Shown piece by piece: positions 50,655 to 60,272 of a DNA stretch of 64,000 bases. The notes under the pieces were generated by a model, which had not been told where the DNA came from, did not search any database, and worked only from the letters and a program-made list of their open reading frames with translations. The stretch is from Sediminispirochaeta smaragdinae DSM 11293 (GTDB lineage: Bacteria; Spirochaetota; Spirochaetia; DSM-16054; Sediminispirochaetaceae). Position numbers and translations under genes: made by a program. How positions within the stretch are numbered: position 1 is the stretch's first letter; each line of letters starts with the position of its first letter. The DNA is taken from the NCBI RefSeq assembly GCF_000143985.1, contig NC_014364.1, forward strand, positions 1,178,001-1,242,000. The letters are read 5' to 3'.

Positions 50655-51635
50655 ATGCTGGGAGTCAGAAAAAAACAGGCCTCGAAAAGGGCCGGACATC
50701 GGGAGTTGGGAGTGTTTTTCGCTCTTCTCCTACTCATTCTCTTTTTTTCCATTACATCTCCGTTTTTTTTCAAATTGAATAACCTGATCAACATTGTTCG
50801 TCAGATTTCTCTTCTTGGGATCATTGCCATGGGGATGACGATGGTGATTGTTTCCGGTGAGATCGATCTCTCCGTCGGAGCCATCTACGGTGCCGCAGCG
50901 ATTGTCAGCGGCATGGTACTTACTCACGGCGGCAGCGTTTTTCTTGCCGTTGTCGCGGCATTGGCCACCGGTATCTTTTTCGGTGTCCTCAACGGGATTC
51001 TGACAACCTACGGGAGAATTCCCGCTCTGATTGTCACCTTGGGGATGATGAATATCGCCCGGGGTGCCGCCTTGGTACTGTGTAACGCCCGGGTTATTTC
51101 CCTTTCGAAGCGGACGGTGGAAAGTTCCGGACTCGGGGCCTTTCTCTTCCTCGGTCAGGGTAAGGTTTTTCACATCCCGGTGGTGAGCATCATCTTTATC
51201 ATCGTGGTCATCATTGCCAATTTTCTCTACTCGAAGACCCTTCTCGGATTCCGCTTAAGGGCCGTGGGAGGAAATAAATTGGCCGCCAAGGCCGCCGGCC
51301 TCAACCAAAATTTGATAAAAATCGCGGCTTTCGGTATCACCGGCCTGCTCTGTGCCTTGGCCGGTATACTCAACCTCTCTTTTCTTGCCAATGTCCAGGG
51401 AACAACAGGGACCGGCCTTGAGATGGATGTCATATCGGCGGTTATTATCGGCGGCACTTCCTTGTCGGGGGGGGAAGGGACCATTATCGGCACCCTCATC
51501 GGTGTGCTCATCATGGGAGTCCTGAAAAACGGCATCATTTTGCTCGGCGTCTCCCCCTTCTTTCAGATGCTCATTATCGGCATTGTCATCATTGTCGCCG
51601 TCGGTATCGATATGTGGTCGAGGAAAGCACAATGA
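50655..51635 (+). CDS. RbsC-type sugar ABC permease
   Basis: This 326-residue permease belongs to the RbsC/BPD_transp_2 family. It has the signature SGEIDLSVGAIYGAAA and the late motif AVIIGGTSLSGGEGT, with about nine to ten hydrophobic segments. It is the first structural gene of the operon, with an aggag site, 33 bases downstream of the palindromic operator. It ends with an ATGA overlap with the ATPase gene. Confidence 0.93.
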   Translation: MLGVRKKQASKRAGHRELGVFFALLLLILFFSITSPFFFKLNNLINIVRQISLLGIIAMGMTMVIVSGEIDLSVGAIYGAAAIVSGMVLTHGGSVFLAVVAALATGIFFGVLNGILTTYGRIPALIVTLGMMNIARGAALVLCNARVISLSKRTVESSGLGAFLFLGQGKVFHIPVVSIIFIIVVIIANFLYSKTLLGFRLRAVGGNKLAAKAAGLNQNLIKIAAFGITGLLCALAGILNLSFLANVQGTTGTGLEMDVISAVIIGGTSLSGGEGTIIGTLIGVLIMGVLKNGIILLGVSPFFQMLIIGIVIIVAVGIDMWSRKAQ

Positions 51636-53137
51636 AACCGATGGTCGCCTTTGAACATATCTCGAAGAGCTTTCCCGGCGTTAAGGCCCTTTCAGATATC
51701 TCCTTTTCCATCGAACGCGGGGAAGTACACGCAATTGTCGGGGAGAATGGCGCAGGGAAATCCACCTTGATGAACCTGCTCGGCGGGCTCTTTTCTCCCA
51801 CCGAAGGAGCGATCTTTTTCGAGGGAGCCGAGGTCGCCATACCGAACGAACAGGCCTCTCTCGGTATGGGAATCGGTATTGTCTATCAGGAGCTGCGTCT
51901 TTGCCCCAATCTCACCATTGCCGAAAATCTTTTTCTCGGCCGGGAGCTTCACGACGGCCATAGGCTGGACTGGAAGTGCATGAAAGAGCGTTCGAAAAAG
52001 GTGCTCTGCGACTTGGGCATGGATCTTTCACCCGACGCGCTTGTCAGGAGCCTTTCCATTGCCGAACAGCAGATTGTTGAAATTGCAAAGTCTCTTACCA
52101 GGGATATCAAGGTCTTGGTCCTTGATGAACCCACTTCGGCCCTGACGATTCGGGAATCAGAGAATCTTTTTACCAATATCAGGAAGCTGAAGGACGAAGG
52201 TGTCACGATCATCTACATTTCTCACCGCCTTGAGGAAATCATGGAGCTGAGCGATCACATCACTGTTCTTCGGGATGGTGAATATAAGGGGACCTTCGAG
52301 ACCGGTTCCGTTCAGATTGATGATTTGGTGAGGTTGATTGCAGGGAAAAAGCTGATAGAGGTCCTGGAACGGGGGGATCAAACCTCTGAGAGGAACGGTG
52401 TCTCCTCCGAAGTTATTCTGTCCCTTCGAAATTTGGAAAGCGCCGACGGAAAGGTGCGGAATGTGAGTTTCGAACTCCATAAGGGCGAGGTTCTCGGTAT
52501 TTACGGTGTGCAGGGGGCTGGGCGAACCGAACTGCTCGAAACCATATTCGGTATCAGGAAAAGGGGTTCTGGTGAGATGCTCTTTGGTTCCGAAACCCTT
52601 GAAAATAAAAGTCCTGCCCAGGCGATTAAAAACGGCTTTGCCATGGTCCCCGAAGACCGGCGTCAGATCGGCATCTTTCCCAACATGAATATCCTGGAGA
52701 ATATCAATATCTCGAACAAAAACGATATTTCCTCTCCCGGCGGTTTGCTGCATAAGCGGCGTATGGTAAAGATTTCCGACCACTACCGGGAAGAGGTGGG
52801 AATCAAGGCAAAGGATATCTATCAGAACATCACACACTTAAGCGGTGGTAACCAGCAGAAGGTCGTCATCAGTAGGTGGCTTGCAACAAATCCCAAGGTC
52901 CTTCTTGTCGACGAATTGACCCGCGGAGTGGATGTCGGTGCAAAGGCCGAGATTTTTTCGGTCCTGAGAATGCTCAGATCGAGAGGACTCGGCATCATCA
53001 TGGTTTCCTCGGAGCTGCAGGAGGTTATCGCGGAGTCCGACCGCGTCCTCGTGATGAAGAACGGTGCAATGGTTAAAGAGCTTACCGGTAAGGCCATCGA
53101 TAAAGATAACATCATTCGATATGCCCTGGTTGGGTAG
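51632..53137 (+). CDS. RbsA-type sugar ABC ATPase (two ATP-binding domains)
   Basis: The 501-residue ATPase has two tandem nucleotide-binding domains, as in RbsA/MglA. Domain 1 has Walker [10 protein letters not shown] and signature-like LSIAEQQ; domain 2 has a degenerate Walker A (GVQGAGRTE) and signature LSGGNQQK, the usual RbsA asymmetry. The ATG at 51632 overlaps the permease stop. It powers import of the pentose-type sugar. Confidence 0.94.
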   Translation: MKPMVAFEHISKSFPGVKALSDISFSIERGEVHAIVGENGAGKSTLMNLLGGLFSPTEGAIFFEGAEVAIPNEQASLGMGIGIVYQELRLCPNLTIAENLFLGRELHDGHRLDWKCMKERSKKVLCDLGMDLSPDALVRSLSIAEQQIVEIAKSLTRDIKVLVLDEPTSALTIRESENLFTNIRKLKDEGVTIIYISHRLEEIMELSDHITVLRDGEYKGTFETGSVQIDDLVRLIAGKKLIEVLERGDQTSERNGVSSEVILSLRNLESADGKVRNVSFELHKGEVLGIYGVQGAGRTELLETIFGIRKRGSGEMLFGSETLENKSPAQAIKNGFAMVPEDRRQIGIFPNMNILENINISNKNDISSPGGLLHKRRMVKISDHYREEVGIKAKDIYQNITHLSGGNQQKVVISRWLATNPKVLLVDELTRGVDVGAKAEIFSVLRMLRSRGLGIIMVSSELQEVIAESDRVLVMKNGAMVKELTGKAIDKDNIIRYALVG

Positions 53138-53218
53138 ACAGGGAAGGAGGTGTTGGACAAAAGAACAATGGATGGATCAGCAAAAATCGAGAGCAATTTT
53201 ATTTTTTGGAGGACAAAG

Positions 53219-54193
53219 ATGCGTAAAAAAACATTATTTCTGGTATTGATGCTCTGCTTCGGTATTCTGATTGCAGGTGCGAACGGCACGCAGGAGGCCG
53301 GTTCAGCCTCAGATAGCGACGCCATCACTATTACCGTTGTCTATCACGACACGGGGATCGAATTCGGCCAGGTCATCAAAAGCGGTGCCATGGCTGCTGC
53401 CAAGGAGTTTGGTGCCAACGTGAACTGGGTCGGTCCCATCGGGATCAACGTGGACGAACAGGTCAACTTCATCGAAAACGCTATTACTGCAGGTGTCGAC
53501 GGTCTTGCCATATCGAATGTAAACGCCGAAGCCCTTAACCCCATGATCGATAAAGCCATGGATGCCGGGATCCCCGTAGTTACCTTCAACAGTGAGGCTC
53601 CGGGATCAAAGCGGCTTGCCTTCTATGGCCAGGACCTGCAGCAATCGGGCTATGTTCAGGGACAAATTCTTGCCGAGTACATGAAAGGAACGGGCAAGGT
53701 GATCATCACCAGCGGTGATGCTTCCGCTTCCTGGTCTCAGGACAGAGAGGCCGGTGTTCGCAAGGCCCTTGCCGAATATCCCGATATCGAGATCGTTCAG
53801 GTAGTCAGCACAGGCTGGGAAGAGCAGCAGATGTATGCTGCAATCGAGAATGCCCTGCTTGCAAACCCCGATCTTGGAGGGCTTGCCACCCTCGGAGCTC
53901 CCACTACCATGGCCGGAGGTCGGGCTCTGCTGCGTAGCGGACGCTTCGATAAGGTCATGCACGTCGGCCACGACTTTATGCCCGAGACCCTGGACAACAT
54001 CAAGGCCGGGGCAACCAAGGCAACCCTGAGCCAGAACCCCTACATGCAGGGATACCTGCCGGTAAAGAATCTTTATCTCTACATTACCACCGGGGTAAAG
54101 CTGAAGAGTGAGGATACGGGGATCGTTCGCTGCGATGCCAGTAATGTCGATACCTATCTGCAGAAACTTGAAGACGGAGAGCCGATCGGCTGA
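53219..54193 (+). CDS. RbsB-type sugar-binding protein
   Basis: The 324-residue protein has a signal peptide (LFLVLMLCFGILIAG) and a type I periplasmic binding fold. The N-terminal lobe begins ITVVYHDTGIEFGQVI and the ligand-binding motif region includes DGLAISNVNAEAL. The ATG at 53219 was chosen because it follows ggagg and starts the signal; an upstream in-frame codon at 53150 would place 23 non-signal residues first. No lipobox Cys follows the signal. A hairpin follows the gene (54206-54235). Confidence 0.92.
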   Translation: MRKKTLFLVLMLCFGILIAGANGTQEAGSASDSDAITITVVYHDTGIEFGQVIKSGAMAAAKEFGANVNWVGPIGINVDEQVNFIENAITAGVDGLAISNVNAEALNPMIDKAMDAGIPVVTFNSEAPGSKRLAFYGQDLQQSGYVQGQILAEYMKGTGKVIITSGDASASWSQDREAGVRKALAEYPDIEIVQVVSTGWEEQQMYAAIENALLANPDLGGLATLGAPTTMAGGRALLRSGRFDKVMHVGHDFMPETLDNIKAGATKATLSQNPYMQGYLPVKNLYLYITTGVKLKSEDTGIVRCDASNVDTYLQKLEDGEPIG

Positions 54194-54205
54194 TAGTCCG
54201 AAACC

Positions 54206-54235
54206 GGGATGTTCCGGCCACTCGCCGGGCATCCC
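54206..54235 (+). other. Intercistronic hairpin after the sugar-binding protein gene
   Basis: Arms gggatg (54206-54211) and catccc (54230-54235) enclose a further ccgg/ccgg pairing (54214-54217 and 54225-54228). No T-tract is present; it likely stabilises the upstream mRNA. Confidence 0.5.
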
Positions 54236-54261
54236 CCACATCATATGAGTAGGAGAGAACA

Positions 54262-55179
54262 GTGGAACGGAAACCCAGAATACAGGTAATTGGCAGCTAC
54301 GCTGTGGGGATGACCATGGGAACGGACCGGTTTCCCAAGGAGGGCGAAACCGTACCTGGCTACGGCTTTTGTCAGCTGCACGGAGGAAAAGGTTCAAACC
54401 AGGCCGTCGGTGCGGCAAGGGGTGGGGGGGAAGTCCATTTTACTTCCTGCATCGGCCGGGATCGAATGGGAGACGATGCGATATCGATGCTCCGCAAAGA
54501 AGGAATCGGAACCGAAACGGTGTTTAGAAACTCCGAGGCCTCTACAGGAGTAGGCTTTGTCATGGTCGGTTCCAGTGGGGAGAATGAAATTCTTATCGAT
54601 TTGGGGGCAAACGAAAAACTGGGCCGAGACCATATCGATACGATTTTTACTTCTTCTCCACTCCCTGAGATCATCCTGGTGCAGCTTGAGGCAAACCTCG
54701 ATGCTGTTCACTATGCCATCAGACGTGCAGACGAAAAAGGCATTCCCGTGGTCCTCAATCCGGCACCCTTTCGTGCCGTTCCCGATGAAATGGTTGCTGC
54801 GGCAAGCTACATCACCCCGAATCAAACCGAAGCCCAGTCACTCCTTGGTAAAAATGCCGATCCCCAGATCCTCTGCAAGGAGCTGACCGCAAAATATGGC
54901 AACACCGTTATTCTGACCGCCGGTAAGCATGGTGCTTTCATCATGGAAGATGGCGAAGCGGTGGCTATTCCTGTTCCCGAAGTGACGGTGAAGGATACCA
55001 CGGGAGCGGGAGACTGCTTTAATGCAGCCCTTACCGTCGCCTTGGCAGAGGGGAAGGGACTTCGCGATGCCGTCACCTTTGCCAATGCGGCAGCAAGCCT
55101 TTCGGTTCAGGTTCCGGGGGTTATTGAATCCCTGCCCTTCAGGGACGCGGTCGAAGATTTCTTAAAACAGCAACGTTAG
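54262..55179 (+). CDS. Ribokinase-family sugar kinase (first copy)
   Basis: The 305-residue protein is a PfkB-family kinase: it has the N-terminal GGKGSNQAVGAARGG signature and the catalytic C-terminal DTTGAGDCFNAAL. It should phosphorylate the imported sugar at O5. Together with RbsD and a DeoC-like aldolase downstream, ribose or 2-deoxyribose are the best guesses. GTG (54262) is the start, with an aggagag site. A similar kinase is encoded on the opposite strand at 57625-58515. Confidence 0.92.
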   Translation: MERKPRIQVIGSYAVGMTMGTDRFPKEGETVPGYGFCQLHGGKGSNQAVGAARGGGEVHFTSCIGRDRMGDDAISMLRKEGIGTETVFRNSEASTGVGFVMVGSSGENEILIDLGANEKLGRDHIDTIFTSSPLPEIILVQLEANLDAVHYAIRRADEKGIPVVLNPAPFRAVPDEMVAAASYITPNQTEAQSLLGKNADPQILCKELTAKYGNTVILTAGKHGAFIMEDGEAVAIPVPEVTVKDTTGAGDCFNAALTVALAEGKGLRDAVTFANAAASLSVQVPGVIESLPFRDAVEDFLKQQR

Positions 55180-55217
55180 AAATACGTTGACCACTTTTAT
55201 ACAACACGAGGTAGAAC

Positions 55218-55685
55218 ATGAAAAAGAGCAGAATATTGAGCAAACCCTTGAACGATGCGATTGCAGCCATGGGTCATGGCGATTTCATCATTATCTCCGA
55301 TGCCGGGTTCCCCATTCCCGAAGGGAAACGGGTCGACCTTGCCATAGAGGCTGATAAACCCAGTATCACGGAAATTCTGGATCTGGTGGTTTCCGACTTC
55401 ATCTACGAACGGGTGATTGTTGCCGAGGAGCAGAAAGAAAACAACCCTAATCTCTACAACGCCATTGAAAAGCTCTGTGACCGTTGCAACGTTGAAACCA
55501 TTCCCCATGCCCAGCTGATTGAGCAGTATCCTGAAAAGGCCAAGTTTATTGTCAGAACAGGGGCCTTTGAACCCTGGGGAAATGTCATTCTCTGTTCCGG
55601 GGTCGATGCACCCGTATGGTTCAAGAAACCAGGAACGAAGGTTCCCGACTATTACGAGGAGCGGGCTTCCTACGAAGAAACATAA
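55218..55685 (+). CDS. RbsD-family sugar pyranase
   Basis: The 155-residue protein belongs to the RbsD/FucU mutarotase family, which interconverts pyranose and furanose forms of imported sugars. It has the N-terminal GHGDFIIISDAGFPIP motif with the catalytic His and Asp, and the C-terminal VRTGAFEPWGNVIL signature. It follows the kinase gene and supports furanose supply to it. The family size is 130-155 residues, so it is complete. Confidence 0.9.
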   Translation: MKKSRILSKPLNDAIAAMGHGDFIIISDAGFPIPEGKRVDLAIEADKPSITEILDLVVSDFIYERVIVAEEQKENNPNLYNAIEKLCDRCNVETIPHAQLIEQYPEKAKFIVRTGAFEPWGNVILCSGVDAPVWFKKPGTKVPDYYEERASYEET

Positions 55686-55696
55686 TGGAGGGCATG

Positions 55697-56386
55697 ATGG
55701 ATAAGAAAGAACTTGCCGGAAAAATCCAGTTTACCGACGTTAATCCCGATCTTACGCGGGAGGGAATTGTTCGGCATCTCGAGGCATGCATGGAACTTGG
55801 GGTTCAAGCGGCCATGATCTCTCCCTGCTGGGTACCCCTTGCCAAAGAGATGCTGCAGGGAACCGGCATCAAAATCGCCACCACCGTTAATTTCCCCCAG
55901 GCAACCGACACACCGGAGATGAAGGCGGCTGTTATTCCTCTTCTTGCCAGGATGGGAGCCGATGAGTTCGATTTTCCTCCTAATCCGGCATTGTTGCTAT
56001 CCGGGATGCAGGATGCATATGCAGAAGAGATTGCTCTGGTTGTCCGTGTCGCCCATGATCATGGCTTAGTCGTGAAGGCGATGCTGGAATTCGGATATCT
56101 TAAGGATCGCGGAATGAAGATCGATGCGGTGCGTCTTTCCTCCCAGGCCGGCGTGGACTGGGCAAAGAATTCCAGCGGATGGGGCAAGGGCGGCTCCCCT
56201 GCAACGGTGGAAGATATAGCTTTGCTGAAAGAGTATGTAATCCCACCTTGCCGGGTGAAGGCTTCGGGGAAGGTGAATTCCATGGTAAAGGCTCTTGCCA
56301 TCCTCGAATCTGGTGCTGAGCTTATCGGTACCAGTTCGGCACGGGAGATTCTTCTCGGTGGTGAAGGTTCGAAAGACAACTATTGA
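55697..56386 (+). CDS. DeoC-like aldolase
   Basis: The 229-residue protein resembles deoxyribose-phosphate aldolase. The Schiff-base Lys is in WAKNSSGW, a second conserved Lys is in VKASGKVN (usual form KASGG), the catalytic Asp is in DEFDFPPNP, and the phosphate-binding C-terminus reads LIGTSSA. With the RbsD and kinase genes this suggests import and cleavage of 2-deoxyribose or a related sugar. ATG 55697 lies after an ggaggg site; ATG 55694 and 55685 are also in frame. Confidence 0.82.
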   Translation: MDKKELAGKIQFTDVNPDLTREGIVRHLEACMELGVQAAMISPCWVPLAKEMLQGTGIKIATTVNFPQATDTPEMKAAVIPLLARMGADEFDFPPNPALLLSGMQDAYAEEIALVVRVAHDHGLVVKAMLEFGYLKDRGMKIDAVRLSSQAGVDWAKNSSGWGKGGSPATVEDIALLKEYVIPPCRVKASGKVNSMVKALAILESGAELIGTSSAREILLGGEGSKDNY

Positions 56387-56398
56387 AAGGAAAGAAAA

Positions 56399-57556
56399 AT
56401 GGATTATCGAAAAAGGGTTCTTCAGGCCCTGAACCATGAAGTAAGCGACCGGACACCGGTTGATTTTCTTGCTACTCCGGAAATTTGGGAAAAACTTATC
56501 CGTCATTTCGGCATCACGCAGGCCGATACGCTTCAAGGATTTTTCGATCCCGCCTGGGAGGAGGTCCTTCGTATGCTGGATGTCGATTGCCGTGTCGTCT
56601 CCTACGATCAGTTCTGCAAGCCTCCCGAATCCCTTTTCGAGGCAGATGAACGGGAAGAGTGGTGGGACGTGATGGGGAGATCAACCCCCGCCAGGATGTG
56701 GCGACGGGTGAAGGATGGCGAGTATGCCCGTTGTATCTTCGGCCGGCTTTTTAAGCGGGTGGCGAACGAAACCGGTGTCTACGAGTCGAATGTGGATGTC
56801 CTTGCCGATGCGAGCTGCGTGGATGACCTGAAACAGCACTGCTGGCCGGATCCCGATTGGTGGGATTTTTCCGCCCTCCCTTCGGTCATCAAGGAGATCA
56901 ACGGCGAAAATCGTTATCACATACGATATCGGATCGGGACCGTCTTCGAGCTTGCCTGGCAGCTGCGGGGGCTTGATACCTTTTTCATGGACCTTGCCCT
57001 TAATCCCGATATGGTGGAATACATGCTCGACCGCATTACGGATATCCTTTGTGAGGTAACCGAGCGCGCCCTGAGTGCCGGTGGAGATCTCATCGACATG
57101 GTCTATTTCTACGATGACGTTGCTTCAAACAGCAACCTTCTCATTTCAAAGGATATGTGGAACCAGTTTATACGGCCGAGGCATGAGAAGATCATTGCCG
57201 TGGCAAAGCGTTACGATAAGTCGATTATGTACCATTCCGACGGCGCCCTGCGGATGCTTCTTCCCGAATTGATCGACATGGGTATCGATGTACTGAACCC
57301 CATCCAGCCCGATGCTGCAGGAATGGCGCTTCGTGGTTTGAAGGATGATTTCGGCGACCGACTTTGTTTTCACGGCGGAATAGATATCAAGGAAACCTTG
57401 CCCAAAGGAAGCGTCGATGATGTCAGGGCAGAGGTCGCCGACAGAATTGGCATCCTTGGAGAGAGGGGCGGCTATATCATGGCCAGCTCCCACCACATCC
57501 AGTCTGACACACCCTTAGAGAACGTCCTTGCCATGTACGATTTTGAAGAAAAGTAG
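56399..57556 (+). CDS. UroD-like protein (uroporphyrinogen-decarboxylase superfamily)
   Basis: This 385-residue protein belongs to the UroD/MtaA superfamily, which includes decarboxylases and corrinoid-dependent methyltransferases. The N-terminal pattern VLQALNHEVSDRTPVDF matches the methyltransferase-like branch more than true UroD, and a YHSDGALRMLLPELIDMGID region and FHGGIDI follow. No corrinoid protein is encoded nearby. It is the last gene of the sugar operon, 12 bases after the aldolase, an unexpected partner for a pentose pathway. Confidence 0.75.
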   Translation: MDYRKRVLQALNHEVSDRTPVDFLATPEIWEKLIRHFGITQADTLQGFFDPAWEEVLRMLDVDCRVVSYDQFCKPPESLFEADEREEWWDVMGRSTPARMWRRVKDGEYARCIFGRLFKRVANETGVYESNVDVLADASCVDDLKQHCWPDPDWWDFSALPSVIKEINGENRYHIRYRIGTVFELAWQLRGLDTFFMDLALNPDMVEYMLDRITDILCEVTERALSAGGDLIDMVYFYDDVASNSNLLISKDMWNQFIRPRHEKIIAVAKRYDKSIMYHSDGALRMLLPELIDMGIDVLNPIQPDAAGMALRGLKDDFGDRLCFHGGIDIKETLPKGSVDDVRAEVADRIGILGERGGYIMASSHHIQSDTPLENVLAMYDFEEK

Positions 57557-57571
57557 CAAGCCGGAAGAATC

Positions 57572-57611
57572 AAAAAAGGGGCCGACTGAGAAGTAGTTGG
57601 CCCCCTTTTTT
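57572..57611. terminator. Bidirectional terminator between convergent operons
   Basis: A long stem pairs aaaaaagggg (57572-57581) with cccctttttt (57602-57611), extended inward by several more pairs with one bulge. The A- and T-tracts on both sides suit termination in both directions. Confidence 0.8.
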
Positions 57612-57624
57612 ACGCGCTTGGTTT

Positions 57625-58515
57625 CTACAAGCCGAGTTTCTTATCAACTTCGGAAGCAGTTGGGATCGACTCCATCGCTCCTGGACGGGATACGGTGATG
57701 GAAGAGGCCACCGTTGCCCGTTCCATTGCCGCCCTGGGAGAGGCTCCTGCTATTCTGGAAGCAAGGTAATAGCCGAGAAAGGTGTCTCCTGCCGCAGTAG
57801 TATCTACCACGGGCGCATCGACGATCGGTACATATTCACGTGCTTTTCCCCGTCCATAATAGGCGCCCTGCTTGCCTGCTGTCATGATGATGTCGATGTC
57901 CGGGTAGCGTGAGGTCAAACGGTCGAGAACCTCTTCGGGCGTTCCTTCGCTTTTGGCCAGTTCCATTCCCTCGGTTTCGTTTACCACCAGGGTATCCAGA
58001 AGCTCAAGAGGCCAGGAGAGAACCTCTTCCGAGAAGGGAGCCGGATTGAGGTATATTTTCATTCCCTTTTTTGCCGCTGCCTTCATGATCTCCGGAACAT
58101 TGTTGATTTCGTTCTGAAGAACAAGCACATCTCCCGTTCCGAAGCTTTCCATGGTCGCTTCAATCTCCCCCACCTCGATATGCTGGTTCCCACCGCCGAA
58201 GAGCACGATGGAGTTTTCCCCGCTCTCTGCAACCTGGATGATGGCGTGTCCCGTGGGTCCGTCCCATACTCGTACCAAGTCGGTATGTACACCGGCATCC
58301 TTCAGAATATCAAGGAGCCATTGTGCATCGCCGCCCACCTTTCCCGCATGCCATACCTCCACTCCTGTTTTTGCGATGGCTACGGACTGGTTTGCCCCTT
58401 TACCACCTGCAAAAAGCTTGAGGTCTCCGCTCGAAAGGGTTTCTCCCGGCCGTACGATGTGGGGTACCCGGTAAACGTGATCGATGTTCAGTGAGCCGTA
58501 GTTCAGAATCTTCAT
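57625..58515 (-). CDS. Ribokinase-family sugar kinase (second copy)
   Basis: The 296-residue protein is a PfkB-family kinase with the N-terminal AGGKGANQSVAIAKTG signature and the C-terminal DTTAAGDTFLGYYLA catalytic motif, in which the usual GAGD is AAGD. It is encoded 24 bases after a UPF0210 gene on the minus strand, away from any transporter, so its substrate may be a nucleoside or pentose made internally. The Gly-to-Ala change next to the catalytic Asp is also found in some family members. Confidence 0.9.
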   Translation of the reverse strand: MKILNYGSLNIDHVYRVPHIVRPGETLSSGDLKLFAGGKGANQSVAIAKTGVEVWHAGKVGGDAQWLLDILKDAGVHTDLVRVWDGPTGHAIIQVAESGENSIVLFGGGNQHIEVGEIEATMESFGTGDVLVLQNEINNVPEIMKAAAKKGMKIYLNPAPFSEEVLSWPLELLDTLVVNETEGMELAKSEGTPEEVLDRLTSRYPDIDIIMTAGKQGAYYGRGKAREYVPIVDAPVVDTTAAGDTFLGYYLASRIAGASPRAAMERATVASSITVSRPGAMESIPTASEVDKKLGL

Positions 58516-58539
58516 GTGGTACTCCTTTTCCCTCTATGC

Positions 58540-59898
58540 TTAGTTACGAACGCTGTGCAGCGGAGCCGGAATTCTTCCGCCCCTGCTGATAAAGTCAGCT
58601 GCGGAAAAGGCATTGACCGGCATCACCGGTGCCGTTCCCAAAAGACCTCCGTATGTTACCGAATCACCGACACCCTTTCCTGGAGCGGGAATGATACGCA
58701 CCGCCGTGGTTTTATTGTTCACGACCCCGAGGGCCATCTCGTCGGCGATAATTGCCGATATGGTCGAAGCGCTGGTATCTCCCGGCACGGCGATCATATC
58801 GAGACCCACCGAACAAACACAGGTCATCGCTTCCATCTTCTCAAGACTTAGCGCGCCGGCCTTCACCGCCCTGATCATACCTGCATCCTCACTCACGGGA
58901 ATGAAGGCGCCGCTGAGCCCCCCCACATGGGAGCTTGCCATGATACCCCCTTTCTTGACGGCATCGTTTAAAAGGGCGAGGGCGGCGGTGGTTCCCGGGG
59001 CACCTGCGGACTGGAGCCCCATCTCCTCCAGAATTTCCGCAACACTGTCTCCCACGGCTGGGGTGGGAGCGAGAGAAAGATCGATGATGCCGAATGGGAC
59101 ATTGAGTCTTCTGGAGGCCTCTCTCGCCACCAGCTGCCCTGCCCGTGCGATCTTAAAGGCCGTCCTTTTGACCGTCTCGGCGACCACGTCGAACCGTTCC
59201 CCGTGGACCTTTTCCAGTGCGGCCTTTACCGTACCCGGTCCGCTGATTCCGACATTGATGGTACACTCCGGCTCTCCTATCCCGTGCATCGCCCCGGCCA
59301 TAAAGGGGTTGTCCTCAGGGACATTTGCAAAGACCACCAGCTTTGCACATGCGATGCCTTCTCTATCCGCAGTTCTTTCGGCGGCAGCCTTCACCACCGC
59401 ACCCATTCGTGCCACTGCATCCATGTTGATTCCGGCCTTTGTTGTAGCGACGTTGATCGAAGAGCAGACCCTGTCGGTAAGGGTGAGGGCCTCGGGAATC
59501 GAATCGATCAGACGAATGTCGGAAGTTGAAAAGCCCTTATGGACAAGGGCGGAAAAGCCGCCGACGAAATCGACTCCCACCGCCTTTGCCGCCTTATCCA
59601 ATGTTTGGGCGAACCCCACATAATTTTCGCATTCTGAGGCCGCGGCCACAATGGAAATAGGGGTGACTGCTATCCGCTTATTGATGATGGGAATACCGTA
59701 TTCCGATTCGATTTCCCTGCCGACCTCGACAAGATTACCGGCAAGGCGGGTGATCTTGTCGTAGATCTTCTTTTGAGCGGCCTTCGCATCGGGATCAGCA
59801 CAGTCCTGAAGGGAGATCCCCATGGTGATGGTCCGGATGTCGAGTTTGTCCACGGTGATCATCCGGATGGTGTCCATGATCTCAAGTGTATCGAGCAT
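58540..59898 (-). CDS. UPF0210/DUF711 (PFL-like) protein
   Basis: The 452-residue protein belongs to UPF0210, a family related to glycyl-radical folds by sequence comparison but without a proven activity. Conserved features include the N-terminal [16 protein letters not shown]-like segment and Gly-rich stretches in the middle. It has no signal peptide. The gene lies 3 bases after an ACT-domain gene, a pairing found in many bacteria, which suggests a complex regulated by small molecules. Confidence 0.85.
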   Translation of the reverse strand: MLDTLEIMDTIRMITVDKLDIRTITMGISLQDCADPDAKAAQKKIYDKITRLAGNLVEVGREIESEYGIPIINKRIAVTPISIVAAASECENYVGFAQTLDKAAKAVGVDFVGGFSALVHKGFSTSDIRLIDSIPEALTLTDRVCSSINVATTKAGINMDAVARMGAVVKAAAERTADREGIACAKLVVFANVPEDNPFMAGAMHGIGEPECTINVGISGPGTVKAALEKVHGERFDVVAETVKRTAFKIARAGQLVAREASRRLNVPFGIIDLSLAPTPAVGDSVAEILEEMGLQSAGAPGTTAALALLNDAVKKGGIMASSHVGGLSGAFIPVSEDAGMIRAVKAGALSLEKMEAMTCVCSVGLDMIAVPGDTSASTISAIIADEMALGVVNNKTTAVRIIPAPGKGVGDSVTYGGLLGTAPVMPVNAFSAADFISRGGRIPAPLHSVRN

Positions 59899-59901
59899 CG
59901 C

Positions 59902-60186
59902 CTATACCCTGTGCATGGTTCTGAAGATCTCTTCATGCTGGATTCGAATCGAAACACCAAGCTGCTTGCCGATCTCTTCCAGAGCCGTCTTGAGCTTTTC
60001 GAGAGAGAGCTCCATTTCGGAAAGCTCCACCAACATCATCATGGTGAAATAATTTTGTAGAATTGTCTGGGTGATGTCCAGGATATTCACCTTGCGCTGG
60101 GCCAGGGCCCCGCTCACACCGGCAATGATACCAACTTTATCTTCTCCAACTACCGTTATAATCGCTTTCATGCGGCTATTATACAC
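59902..60186 (-). CDS. ACT-domain protein, UPF0237
   Basis: This 94-residue protein is a single ACT domain, starting AIITVVGEDKVGIIAGVSG, the usual ligand-binding pattern. ACT domains bind amino acids or other small molecules and regulate partners. It is almost always encoded next to a UPF0210 gene, as here, and its ligand is unknown. It is the first gene of the minus-strand operon and is divergent from the BMP transporter operon. Confidence 0.88.
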   Translation of the reverse strand: MYNSRMKAIITVVGEDKVGIIAGVSGALAQRKVNILDITQTILQNYFTMMMLVELSEMELSLEKLKTALEEIGKQLGVSIRIQHEEIFRTMHRV

Positions 60187-60232
60187 GCTTACTTCCTACT
60201 CTGGAAGCCTGGCCCTTCTTTTTCGGATACGT

Positions 60233-60262
60233 TTGACAAAACCTATAGTTGCTCTATACAAT
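60233..60262 (+). promoter_or_regulatory. Promoter of the nucleoside transporter operon
   Basis: TTGACA (60233-60238) lies 18 bases before TACAAT (60257-60262); an alternative TATACA (60255-60260) gives a 16-base spacer. Confidence 0.6.
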
Positions 60263-60272
60263 CAACACTATC

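Noticed and set aside
58613-59623. Plus-strand open frame of 336 codons
   Set aside because: Shadow of the UPF0210 gene on the opposite strand, Ala/Ser/Thr-rich and without motifs.
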